A DNA stretch of 64,000 bases from Acidobacteriales bacterium 59-55 (GTDB lineage Bacteria > Acidobacteriota > Terriglobia > Terriglobales > Acidobacteriaceae). The translations under genes and the position numbers were made by a program. The notes under the pieces were generated by a model. That model was not told the DNA's origin and ran no database searches. It saw only the letters and a list, made by a program, of their open reading frames with translations. Numbering within the stretch: the first letter of the stretch is position 1; every line of letters starts with the position of its first letter. Shown one piece after another: positions 36,431-43,808 of this stretch. The stretch spans positions 930,001-994,000 of the forward strand of contig MKSV01000007.1 in assembly GCA_001897435.1 (NCBI GenBank), read 5' to 3'.

Positions 36431-37285
36431 ATGACTACCGCAAACGCCGCCATTCAAGAGATCAACATCGCTCATAGCCCCGACTCCGACGACGCCTTCA
36501 TGTTCTACGGCCTGGCCACCAACAAGATCCGCGTTCCCGGCTTCAAGTTCAACCACACCCTCACCGACATCGAGACGCTTAACCATCGCGCCATCGACGA
36601 GGCCTTTTACGACGTCACCGCCATCTCCTTCCACGCGTATCCGTATCTGCAGGAGAAGTACACGCTGATGGCCTGCGGCGGCAGCGTCGGCGAAGGTTAC
36701 GGCCCGATGATTGTCTCCACGCGCAAACTCACGCTCGACGAGGTGAAGAAGACGCGCATCGCCGTCCCCGGCACCCTCACGACTGCCTACCTGACGCTCA
36801 AGCTCTTCGCTCCTGAGATCGAGACCGCCGTTGTCCCCTTCGACAAGATCATCTCCGCGGTCCTCTCGGGCGAGTTCGATGCCGGACTTATCATTCACGA
36901 GGGTCAGTTGACCTACGCCAATGACGGCCTGGTCAAACTGCTTGACCTCGGCCAGTGGTGGCGCGACGAGACCGGTCTTCCGCTTCCTCTCGGCGGCAAT
37001 GCCATTCGCAGGTCGCTAGGTCCGGAGACGCTGCTCATCACGACCAACGCTCTTCGCGACAGCATTCAGCATGCTCTCGACCACCGCGAGGAGGCCCTTG
37101 CCTACGCCATGCAGTTCGCCCGCGACCTCGATCCGACGCTCGCAAATCGCTTTGTCGGCATGTACGTCAATGACCGCACTTTGAACTATGGAGAAGATGG
37201 CAGAGTGGCCATCCGGAAGCTTCTCGACATGGGCTTTGACCGCGGCATCATTCCCATCCGCGCCAACGTAGATTTTGTCGGCTAA
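36431..37285 (+). CDS. mqnD: 1,4-dihydroxy-6-naphthoate synthase-like protein (MqnD family)
   Basis: A 284-residue periplasmic-binding-protein-fold enzyme. INIAHSPDSDDAFMFYGLAT, then DVTAISFHAYPYL, GEGYGPMIVS, LIIHEGQLTY and PLPLGGNAIRR are typical of MqnD/MqnA. MqnD cleaves cyclic de-hypoxanthine futalosine in the futalosine route to menaquinone. MqnA is related, so a confusion between the two is possible. AAGGA precedes the ATG at a good distance. It is followed by tRNA-Lys, the insertion site of the integrated element. Confidence 0.83.
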   Translation: MTTANAAIQEINIAHSPDSDDAFMFYGLATNKIRVPGFKFNHTLTDIETLNHRAIDEAFYDVTAISFHAYPYLQEKYTLMACGGSVGEGYGPMIVSTRKLTLDEVKKTRIAVPGTLTTAYLTLKLFAPEIETAVVPFDKIISAVLSGEFDAGLIIHEGQLTYANDGLVKLLDLGQWWRDETGLPLPLGGNAIRRSLGPETLLITTNALRDSIQHALDHREEALAYAMQFARDLDPTLANRFVGMYVNDRTLNYGEDGRVAIRKLLDMGFDRGIIPIRANVDFVG

Positions 37286-37411
37286 AGGATAGCTCCAGGA
37301 GCAATTCTCCTCGGCAAGCTGTGTTATCTTAACTAAGTCGATTGAGTGTGGCAGACCCTTTCCAGGGTGCATCTCTCAATCGCTTCCCCCTCATGCAATT
37401 GAGGTAAAAAT

Positions 37412-37487
37412 GGACGCGTAGCTCAGTTGGTAGAGCATTCGACTCTTAATCGACTGGTCGTAGGTTCGATCCCTACCGCGTCCACCA
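37412..37487 (+). tRNA. tRNA-Lys (anticodon CTT), integration target
   Basis: The cloverleaf is complete: acceptor GGACGCG pairs with CGCGTCC, D stem GCTC/GAGC, anticodon loop CTCTTAA with CTT, T arm GTAGG TTCGATC CCTAC, discriminator A and encoded CCA (37,485-37,487). The anticodon stem has one mismatch at its outermost pair. The last 27 bases are duplicated at 53,900-53,926, marking this gene as the attachment site of the element; the insertion leaves the tRNA intact. Confidence 0.97.
37461..37487 (+). repeat. attachment site, left copy (attL core, inside tRNA-Lys)
   Basis: A 27-bp sequence from the T arm to the CCA end of tRNA-Lys, identical to 53,900-53,926. Sequence identity ends exactly at both borders (preceding bases and the base after CCA differ), which is the expected signature of site-specific integration into a tRNA 3' end. 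Confidence 0.93.
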
Positions 37488-37539
37488 CTTTTTACTTATT
37501 TAGAATCAACAACTTAGATAGCACGACGTAAGAATTGCC

Positions 37540-37554
37540 TTACTTTTGTATTAG
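37540..37554 (+). repeat. candidate integrase arm site, left
   Basis: TTACTTTTGTATTAG, 53 bases inside the left attachment core; matches 14 of 15 bases with the sequence at 53,808-53,822 near the right core. Paired short repeats inside both ends are typical of arm-type integrase or excisionase sites. Confidence 0.45.
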
Positions 37555-37568
37555 TTATACTGCGAGAC

Positions 37569-38756
37569 ATGTCCACCGGCTCGCTTCGAGACACCATCTC
37601 GATATCCTCAGTTCCCCTCATTACAATCTTCGTTCGACACTCCACGGACTGCGACCACAGCGATGACAACTTCTATAAACGCTGTAAATGTCGGAAGAGT
37701 CTCCGTTATTTCCACAACGGAAAACAGCGGATGGTATCGGCCAAGACACGAAGTTGGGGGCTTGCCGAGGAAGCCAAGCGGAAATTAGAAGATAAATTTA
37801 GAGCGGCTGACCCTAACAGGCCGATTGGGAATATTAGCGTTAACGCGGTAACGAGACCCACAATCGCAAAGGCTGTGGAGCTGTACCTCTCTGACAAACT
37901 CACCCAGGGGCTAGATCCCACTGCTCACAAAAAGCACATCAGGGAGTTGGGCCGTCTGACGGAGTTCATGGCAAAGCGTGGAGAGTTCTTTACGCATGAG
38001 ATTGGATTGGCATCCCTTACGGAGTTCCGGGCAGAGTGGGAGAAGCTGTATCCCTCTTCCCTCACCCGTTCTAAGGTGCAGGAGAGGTTGAGAGGATTTC
38101 TTCGGTACTGCTTCAACGCCAAGCTGACTGACCATATTCCCCAACTTACTGCAATCACCGTAAAGCCCATACCAACACTCCCATTGACTGACGCCCAGTA
38201 TCAGAAGCTGCTGGAGTCTATCCCTAAAGAATTCCGCTCACCCGATAAGGTGAGGCGAGTCCATGCTCTGATACGGCTGATGCGCTATAGCGGTCTGGCA
38301 ATCCAGGATGCCGTCACGCTGGAACGAGAAGAGATTCAGAGGGACACCAAAAAGAACATCTATCGTGTGGTCACTAGCAGACAGAAGACAGGGACGCATG
38401 TATCAGTTCCCCTACCGCCCGACGTTGCGAGGGAGATCATTTCCGTGATGGAGTTGAACGGACACCCTGATTACATCTTCTGGAATCGCAGTGACGGTAA
38501 ACCGAAGGCTGCTGTAGACGTGTGGGAACGCGCATTCAAGAGAGCATTCGAGGCAGCGGGTATGCCCGGTGGTCATTCGCATCAGTTGCGGGATACCTTC
38601 GCTGTAGGGTTGCTGGATAAGGGTGTTCCACTGGAAGAAGTATCGAAGCTGCTGGGCCATACGTCGATCAAGACGACTGAGAAATCCTATGCACCTTGGG
38701 TTAAATCGCGCCAGAACAGATTGGATGATTTAGTCGTGGGAACTTGGAAAGCATGA
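37569..38756 (+). CDS. tyrosine recombinase / phage-type integrase
   Basis: A 395-residue integrase. N-terminal region with a Cys cluster (CDHSDDNFYKRCKC), SAM-like core-binding domain (about 95-195) and catalytic domain (about 210-385). The catalytic Lys lies in TSRQKTGTHVSV, then HSHQLRDTFA (His and second Arg), LLGHTSIKTTEKSY (His and nucleophile Tyr). The place where the first catalytic Arg usually stands reads SGLAIQDAVTL, without Arg, which is noted as a finding. The gene begins 82 bases from the tRNA-Lys end and reads into the element, as expected for an enzyme that integrates at this tRNA. Confidence 0.92.
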   Translation: MSTGSLRDTISISSVPLITIFVRHSTDCDHSDDNFYKRCKCRKSLRYFHNGKQRMVSAKTRSWGLAEEAKRKLEDKFRAADPNRPIGNISVNAVTRPTIAKAVELYLSDKLTQGLDPTAHKKHIRELGRLTEFMAKRGEFFTHEIGLASLTEFRAEWEKLYPSSLTRSKVQERLRGFLRYCFNAKLTDHIPQLTAITVKPIPTLPLTDAQYQKLLESIPKEFRSPDKVRRVHALIRLMRYSGLAIQDAVTLEREEIQRDTKKNIYRVVTSRQKTGTHVSVPLPPDVAREIISVMELNGHPDYIFWNRSDGKPKAAVDVWERAFKRAFEAAGMPGGHSHQLRDTFAVGLLDKGVPLEEVSKLLGHTSIKTTEKSYAPWVKSRQNRLDDLVVGTWKA

Positions 38757-38856
38757 ATCTGCTCCTAACCCGTTTAAATTCATTAACATCCATGCAGCAT
38801 AGAAAACATTGAATGCAGTATAGGTTGCAAGTTATTGATTCTATTGTCTTTATTCC

Positions 38857-38885
38857 TTGACATTGCATTTATTGGATCGTACTCT
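38857..38885 (+). promoter_or_regulatory. sigma-70-like promoter
   Basis: TTGACA (38,857-38,862), a 17-base spacer and TACTCT (38,880-38,885), 45 bases before the ATG at 38,931. This is one of the clearest promoter-like sequences in the element and would drive the two small genes that follow. Confidence 0.55.
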
Positions 38886-38930
38886 GTCTTTAGAAAGTAA
38901 AAATCCTGCTGCACACAACGAGGTCTCACA

Positions 38931-39200
38931 ATGTCCAATATTTCAGCCGACTATCAGCCCATCCTTAACCGCGCGATCGCCATTACATCCCAGATGCAGG
39001 CATGGATTAATGAGGCAGCAGAACTTGAACTGAAGGCTTCACTCATGCCCCTGACCACTCAAGAGAGAAAGAGATTGGCTGACCTTAACAGCGGTATTGA
39101 TACCTGCGAGGTTTGCATAGAGGACGGGACGGCACTGCCCAACCAGCCTTGGATTACCCGCGCACTTAAGCCAGTAACCGAAAGGATTGCCATTGCCTGA
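38931..39200 (+). CDS. hypothetical element protein, 89 residues
   Basis: A mostly helical 89-residue protein (MSNISADYQPILNRAIA, then AWINEAAELELKASL, and a Cys pair in DTCEVCIEDG). It is preceded by a good promoter-like sequence and overlaps the next gene by 14 bases. I recognise no family. Downstream of the integrase on the same strand, it could be a small regulator. Confidence 0.6.
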   Translation: MSNISADYQPILNRAIAITSQMQAWINEAAELELKASLMPLTTQERKRLADLNSGIDTCEVCIEDGTALPNQPWITRALKPVTERIAIA

Positions 39201-39528
39201 CACGACTAAACAAAACGAGCATTTACCCATCCACTTTCGTACACATGCCGATTGGCAGAAAGTTGTGATGGAATTGGCAGAGGCAACAAAAGGGTCAGAT
39301 AGCGGTCCATTCGCATACTGGCTTGAGACTGGTTATCTAAACCAAAGGCTTTTGCCCGATGACGCGCACGCTGCTGCAACAGTGGCTGCAATCCTCGAAG
39401 GCATGAGCCACGGTGCCGACAATCCAAAGAATGATGTTCGTCCTCTCATATTGGGAGCGATAGCCTTCGCATACGCTCGAACGAACGATGTTCGAGCGGA
39501 CAGCGGCGAACAGCCATACTCAATTTAA
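39187..39528 (+). CDS. hypothetical element protein, 113 residues
   Basis: A 113-residue protein starting at TTG (39,187; another TTG at 39,193 is possible). The middle (DWQKVVMELAEATKGS, FAYWLETGYLNQRLLPDDAHAAATVAAILEGM) looks like a compact helical domain. It overlaps the previous gene and ends 21 bases before a strong terminator. No family recognised. Confidence 0.6.
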   Translation: MPLPDTTKQNEHLPIHFRTHADWQKVVMELAEATKGSDSGPFAYWLETGYLNQRLLPDDAHAAATVAAILEGMSHGADNPKNDVRPLILGAIAFAYARTNDVRADSGEQPYSI

Positions 39529-39549
39529 ACTCCCCTTAAACGCAAAAAT

Positions 39550-39597
39550 GCCCCTCTGTCCTTCCTCATGTTTCGAGGTGGGCAGAGGGGCTTTTCT
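39550..39597. terminator. bidirectional rho-independent terminator
   Basis: GCCCCTCTG (39,550-39,558) pairs with CAGAGGGGC (39,583-39,591); further partial pairing inside. It is followed by TTTTCTATT on the plus strand and preceded by AAAAA for the minus strand, so it can serve both the small-gene pair and the convergent gene ending at 39,684. Confidence 0.8.
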
Positions 39598-39683
39598 ATT
39601 GGTGCTTACTAATTAGGCGTGCATTTTGAGAGCAAGGGGCGCACTCTGACGTTGTACGGGCCATGCGGATATGGCCAAAGTTC

Positions 39684-40550
39684 CTAATGAGGTGTAGTTC
39701 GTGTGTTCGCGCCACTGCCCGCAGTCTTTCGTTGCTCTTCTTCTTGCTTTTGAATCAACCTAATGGCTGCATGGTAACTGGCTAGATAGAAATGGAACAT
39801 CCATGCATACCAAATAGCTTTGTCATAGTCCGTCTTCTGATCAGGATCGTGGTGCCGTATGCCGAACTTATTCGCAATCTGAAAGAGGTCCGACGCATCT
39901 TTGGTACGTAATGCCCTATCCAGGCGGTCAGATTTTCTCAAATATTCGAACACGTCCGCTAACAATCGAACCGCTTCAATTTTGTCCGTATTTGCAGCGT
40001 GCCGCCCCCGCCATTTATGCAGGGCTAGTCGAACCTTCGAATCCACGTTCGCTTCATCAAATGGCACAACGTCAGCTATGAGAATCTCACGCAATCCTGG
40101 AGTTCCTAACGCTTGAACCTGCCCTGTCGTGTTCAACTCGAAACCGTCGCCCCACTGTGCAAGGATTACATTTGCGGCACGTCTAAACTCATCCTTGCCT
40201 GTCTGTTCGTCATACGAATAGTAATCGTTATATACGCCGGCACTGGTACATAGTTCCCCCCATTCGCCGGGCTTAGAAACGCGATCCCACAAGAACTCCA
40301 CCATGTCTAGAATGTGATCTTCGGTGCGCATTTCTACTGTCCAATTATCAATCGGAAATGCTCTGAACCCAAGATAGAGAAGTGCATCGTCACCGAGAGA
40401 CTTCGGTGAATCGTTCGCGGAAATGCCCGTCCTCTCTTTAAAATAATCCTTGCGATGGAAGATAGTAAAAAGCGAACTAACCCTGCTAAAAAAGTCCCGC
40501 AATAAGAGTTGCTGCGGATGAGTCCGAGCGCTGTAATAAGGGCGTGTCAT
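39684..40550 (-). CDS. hypothetical element protein, 288 residues (possible cargo)
   Basis: A 288-residue soluble protein, rich in aromatic and charged residues (SLFTIFHRKDYFKERTG, GFRAFPIDNWTVEMR, EFRRAANVILAQWGDGFEL, AIWYAWMFHFYLASYHAA). I recognise no domain. It is transcribed alone, opposite to its neighbours, between a terminator and the divergent zinc-ribbon gene. That isolated single-gene layout is typical of accessory cargo such as defence or anti-phage genes in satellites, but this is positional inference only. Confidence 0.65.
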   Translation of the reverse strand: MTRPYYSARTHPQQLLLRDFFSRVSSLFTIFHRKDYFKERTGISANDSPKSLGDDALLYLGFRAFPIDNWTVEMRTEDHILDMVEFLWDRVSKPGEWGELCTSAGVYNDYYSYDEQTGKDEFRRAANVILAQWGDGFELNTTGQVQALGTPGLREILIADVVPFDEANVDSKVRLALHKWRGRHAANTDKIEAVRLLADVFEYLRKSDRLDRALRTKDASDLFQIANKFGIRHHDPDQKTDYDKAIWYAWMFHFYLASYHAAIRLIQKQEEEQRKTAGSGANTRTTPH

Positions 40551-40678
40551 TTTTCCTCGAAGTGAGCAGAAACCATTATTTCACCCTTTATTCTGGGTAG
40601 AATGCCGGACCGTGAGTTTCCGCTACTCGAAAAAATTATCGTGATGACACGTCGCCCATTTTCGCCTATTATTCGCCT

Positions 40679-41056
40679 ATGGGCGGCGAACGATCCTCAA
40701 CAGCTAGGCAGCGGGAAGAAGGCAAGATTTGCTGCTCCTGTAAATCTTGGCTGCCTGCCCCACACATCCCAGGCGAAAAATACTGCACCCGCTGTAAGCC
40801 TCCACTGAGGCCCGTATACGTGGCTTTTGAACAGAAGAAGGGATGGGAGGTCATTGTCTATGACAGCGCCTCACAACAACGTATCCGTACCCTCCAGTTT
40901 CAAGACGAAGGCAAACTCTTAGAGATGGTGAGGCGTGGCGGAGGATTGGCAAATCTTGAGGCTAAGCAGTCAATAGAGAGAGCCATCAGTGACGGCAAGG
41001 GTGGCGTATTTCTGAGACTCACACCGGAACAGTTTGCGAAGCTGAAGATACGTTGA
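40679..41056 (+). CDS. hypothetical protein with N-terminal zinc ribbon
   Basis: A 125-residue protein. The N-terminus has two cysteine pairs (ICCSCKSW and KYCTRCKPP) about 18 residues apart, as in a zinc ribbon or treble clef. The rest (GWEVIVYDSASQQRIRTLQF, then a helical end FLRLTPEQFAKLKIR) is unrecognised. DNA or protein binding is possible. It heads a plus-strand series with the 74-residue gene and the SRAP gene. Confidence 0.6.
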   Translation: MGGERSSTARQREEGKICCSCKSWLPAPHIPGEKYCTRCKPPLRPVYVAFEQKKGWEVIVYDSASQQRIRTLQFQDEGKLLEMVRRGGGLANLEAKQSIERAISDGKGGVFLRLTPEQFAKLKIR

Positions 41057-41205
41057 ATGAATTTGCAGATATTTGCTGACCCATGCGATGTAATACACCA
41101 TATCTGGCATCCAATGTATACGATCGAAAACAGTTTATGGGCGGCTTACTATTTCTCAGACAAGCATGATGAGGCTGGTTTTGCGCTACCTACTAGGAGA
41201 CCGGC

Positions 41206-41430
41206 ATGGAATGGAAAGACTATAACGAAGAAAATATAGAGATCATTGTCTCTACCATGAAAGAAAATGGGGACACATCGGAGAATTTATCTGATGGAAC
41301 AGGCTTCAGCCGCGATTTCGTTGACAAATTTCTTAAAGGCACAATGTTGCCAGGTCCAAAGCTCCAGGAGATAGTTCTGACTCGCTATGACCTAACGATG
41401 GCCGACGGCAAGGTGATACGCAAACTGTAA
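41206..41430 (+). CDS. small protein, HTH-like, coupled to SRAP gene
   Basis: A 74-residue protein with SENLSDGTGFSRDFVDKFLKG, which resembles a short helix-turn-helix, followed by PKLQEIVLTRYDLT. Its stop overlaps the ATG of the SRAP gene (TAATG at 41,428-41,432), so the two are translationally coupled. No family recognised. Confidence 0.55.
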   Translation: MEWKDYNEENIEIIVSTMKENGDTSENLSDGTGFSRDFVDKFLKGTMLPGPKLQEIVLTRYDLTMADGKVIRKL

Positions 41431-42062
41431 TGTGTGGCCGCTACGGAAGACGCTCCGACAAACAGAAGATTGCTGAAGCCTTCCATTCCAAGCCATTTGC
41501 GGATGAGTTGTCTCTCGCTCCCGATGACGACATTAGTCCCGGGAAGACGGAACCAGTCATTCGCATGGACAGCGAATCTGACCGCATCATTGACTTGATG
41601 TATTGGGGATTCAAGCTGCCCACTCGGTTCGTGTTCAACGCACGGTCTGACTCTCTGCTGAAGAACGGATTGTGGAAGGCATCATTTGAGGAGCGGAGAT
41701 GTATCGTTCCTGCTGATTGCTTCTTCGAATGGAAGCGCATTCACAAACGCGACAATCCCAAATATGAGATCACTGTGCCAGGGCGTGAGCCGTTCGGCAT
41801 GGCGGGGATCTGGAGTGTTTGGAAGAACCCCAAGGATGGGAACGCAATGCCTACTGTTGCCATCATCACCACAGAGCCCAATGAGCGCATGGCTGAGATA
41901 CACTCTCGCCAACCTGCTATCCTTCAGCCGCATGAGTACGAGGAATGGTTGAGTCCCAGCGAGCGTCCACCGCTCCATTTGCTGCGCATTCTGCCCTCAG
42001 AAGAGATGAACATTCGATTGCTGGAAACGCACAGTATGCAACTGCCGTTGAACAGCGGCTAA
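41430..42062 (+). CDS. SRAP-family protein (YedK/HMCES type)
   Basis: A 210-residue SOS response-associated peptidase (SRAP) domain. The processed N-terminal Cys2 is in MCGRYGRR, the active-site Asn in FNARSD (about 72), the Glu in ADCFFEWKRI (about 97) and the His in EIHSRQPAIL (about 155). YedK and HMCES proteins crosslink to abasic sites in single-stranded DNA through Cys2 and protect replication forks. It is common in mobile elements and may shield element DNA or help repair during replication. Coupled by TAATG to the preceding small gene. Confidence 0.9.
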   Translation: MCGRYGRRSDKQKIAEAFHSKPFADELSLAPDDDISPGKTEPVIRMDSESDRIIDLMYWGFKLPTRFVFNARSDSLLKNGLWKASFEERRCIVPADCFFEWKRIHKRDNPKYEITVPGREPFGMAGIWSVWKNPKDGNAMPTVAIITTEPNERMAEIHSRQPAILQPHEYEEWLSPSERPPLHLLRILPSEEMNIRLLETHSMQLPLNSG

Positions 42063-42113
42063 AAATATCCTGTGAAACACAACATCTTTAATGTTGACCA
42101 TTCGTTCCCTCGC

Positions 42114-42989
42114 TCATCGTTTTGTTTCTTCACTTCCGTCCTCCAACAGTGCGGAAACTTTCGAGTCGTCTGGAAGTAAATCAACTAGAGGTATTTCAGG
42201 CGTACTCTTCCGTCGATTCCAATCTACTGTAATAGTTTCGATTACGCTTACGACCATTCCGATGGTAGCCATGATTTCCGTACTGGAAATATGCATATCG
42301 GGATGCATGGTTGGATTGCGATGAAGAGAAGAAATCTGGTCGATTGATGTCGTGATTCGTGGGTCAACCCCTAAATTTTGCTGCTTGAGTAGGTTCGAAT
42401 ATCCACCAAGCCCACGTTTCTTTTCAGCTTCCGTAAAAGGCTTTTGGCGAACAAACTCCGCGTAGGTCCTTACCATCGCTTCAACGGCACGAAAGAAATG
42501 GAACGCAGCAGCCGTCGAAAGCTCGAATGCGAGGCATCGACAACCGCTCGCCATATCCTGTTTGATCGACGGAACTAGTGCATAAACAGCGTCGGATAAA
42601 ACAGTCTCTCCGCGCTCTGCAAGGAGGGTTGTAGAGTAAGCAGCCTTAGGTGACACGATGAACGTGTCACGAGTGCCGAAGTCTGACTGTAACGAAATCT
42701 CAAATCGCTCAAGCCCCTTATTAAGGGCTTGCACTTCCGCATATGTAAATTTTTGCTGATCCCGAAATGCGTCCTTGAGAATCTCTTGGAGAGCGGACAG
42801 CAATTCAGAACAAGAGGAATAGCTGGTTATCGGAGGAAGGGTGTCGTTGAAAGCAAAAATTCGCAACGCCTCTTCGGCCTGAAACAGCTCTCCATACATC
42901 CCTACAAGCGTCATCTCGGTCGTAATGCCGTGAAGAGGAATTAGCTTCTCGGCTAGGCGATAAAAATACGAAGTATTGATGCGCTTCAC
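42114..42989 (-). CDS. HEPN-like domain protein (possible cargo)
   Basis: A 291-residue mostly helical protein. The C-terminal half carries DMASGCRCLAFELSTAAAFHFFRAVEAMVRTY-type helices and the motif LHRNPTMHPD (Arg, four residues, His), the RxxxxH signature of HEPN ribonuclease folds. HEPN proteins often act in abortive-infection and toxin-antitoxin systems. It is transcribed alone between SRAP and a divergent small gene. The fold is inferred from one motif and helix pattern; full identity is not established. Confidence 0.6.
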   Translation of the reverse strand: MKRINTSYFYRLAEKLIPLHGITTEMTLVGMYGELFQAEEALRIFAFNDTLPPITSYSSCSELLSALQEILKDAFRDQQKFTYAEVQALNKGLERFEISLQSDFGTRDTFIVSPKAAYSTTLLAERGETVLSDAVYALVPSIKQDMASGCRCLAFELSTAAAFHFFRAVEAMVRTYAEFVRQKPFTEAEKKRGLGGYSNLLKQQNLGVDPRITTSIDQISSLHRNPTMHPDMHISSTEIMATIGMVVSVIETITVDWNRRKSTPEIPLVDLLPDDSKVSALLEDGSEETKR

Positions 42990-43019
42990 GTTGGTTCCTT
43001 GTAGAGATATTGAGAATTA

Positions 43020-43175
43020 ATGAGAAAGCCAATCATACGCGAGCCGAAGGTTGCTGCCCAGATTGCAGGGAGTGCAGGTAGACAGAGGACCAAGGCTGAA
43101 AAGAGAACCCTGAGAGGTTCTTATAACCGTTTGGACAAGCTGGAAATTGGACTTAAGCGGTGTTTGAATCCTTAA
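43020..43175 (+). CDS. small basic protein, 51 residues
   Basis: An ATG at 43,020 opens a 51-residue frame: MRKPIIREPKVAAQIAGSAG, then RQRTKAEKRTLRGSYNRLDK and a short end, with about one third basic residues. GAGA precedes the ATG. It is followed within ten bases by a perfect 8-bp hairpin (43,186). Divergent from the HEPN-like gene, so it may be a DNA-binding regulator of that locus; no family recognised. Confidence 0.45.
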   Translation: MRKPIIREPKVAAQIAGSAGRQRTKAEKRTLRGSYNRLDKLEIGLKRCLNP

Positions 43176-43185
43176 ACGAAATAAG

Positions 43186-43222
43186 GCCCTCACTGAATGC
43201 AGAGTATGCAAACGGTGAGGGC
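43186..43222 (+). repeat. hairpin with conserved loop (first copy)
   Basis: GCCCTCAC (43,186-43,193) pairs perfectly with GTGAGGGC (43,215-43,222). The 21-base loop contains ATGCAGAGTATGCAAA (43,197-43,212), identical to the loop of the hairpin at 43,723. It is just after the small basic gene and before the lipoprotein gene; there is no long T-run behind it, so it is a weak terminator at best. Confidence 0.6.
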
Positions 43223-43291
43223 TAATTGGTTGAAGGGTGTAGTATTCGGTACGTCACCAAACATCAGATCACATGACCACTGGAGAATCAC

Positions 43292-43711
43292 TTGAAGAAA
43301 TTTGCATTGCTCTGCCTTATGGCCTTTACATTCACCGCTTGTCAGGCACAGAAGCCTTTGACTGGACGCATCGCTCGAAACTCTCACGTTTTCATCGAAC
43401 CGATGGACGGTTTCGAAAACTATCTCAGCGCTGCAATTCTCAAGAAGAAAGTTCCAATCCTGATCACCGATGACAAAGCGAAGGCTGATTACATCATTAC
43501 CGGAACCTCACATGTCGAGAAGGCAGGATGGGCCAAAACCATTTTTGTGTCTCCCCGGTCTGCGGCAGGTGCCAGTATCACTATGAAAGATGCAAGGACT
43601 GGAGATCTCGCCTTCGCCTATTCGGTTGACAAGTTCAATGCGGCCAGAGCGAATCAGAGCACTGCTGAGGCATGTGCAAAGCATCTAAAGGAAGCAATCG
43701 ACAAAAAGTGA
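43292..43711 (+). CDS. small lipoprotein
   Basis: A 139-residue protein starting at TTG. Signal peptide KKFALLCLMAFTFTAC with a lipobox Cys at about 17 means periplasmic lipid anchoring. The body (GRIARNSHVFIEPMDGFENYL, KADYIITGTSHVEKAG, ARTGDLAFAYSVDK) is a small alpha/beta domain also seen in hypothetical proteins of acidobacteria, to my recollection. A surface or periplasmic lipoprotein in an integrated element can alter phage adsorption (lipoprotein conversion); that is speculation here. A strong terminator follows. Confidence 0.65.
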   Translation: MKKFALLCLMAFTFTACQAQKPLTGRIARNSHVFIEPMDGFENYLSAAILKKKVPILITDDKAKADYIITGTSHVEKAGWAKTIFVSPRSAAGASITMKDARTGDLAFAYSVDKFNAARANQSTAEACAKHLKEAIDKK

Positions 43712-43722
43712 CCTCCAAAAAA

Positions 43723-43776
43723 TCCCTGCCTCAACCCGATGCAGAGTATGCAAAGAAATGAGGCAGGGAAATTTTT
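43723..43776 (+). terminator. rho-independent terminator with conserved loop (second copy)
   Basis: TCCCTGCCTCA (43,723-43,733) pairs perfectly with TGAGGCAGGGA (43,759-43,769), followed by AATTTTTG. The loop holds the same 16-base sequence ATGCAGAGTATGCAAA (43,739-43,754) as the hairpin at 43,186, although the stems differ. It ends the lipoprotein transcript. Confidence 0.75.
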
Positions 43777-43808
43777 GCATCAAGCTAACTGCCATTACTT
43801 AAGAGTAA

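Noticed and set aside
41057-41239. 60-residue open frame after the zinc-ribbon gene
   Set aside because: It begins three bases after the previous stop but ends inside the next gene in another frame and has no recognisable protein pattern; left out as unproven.
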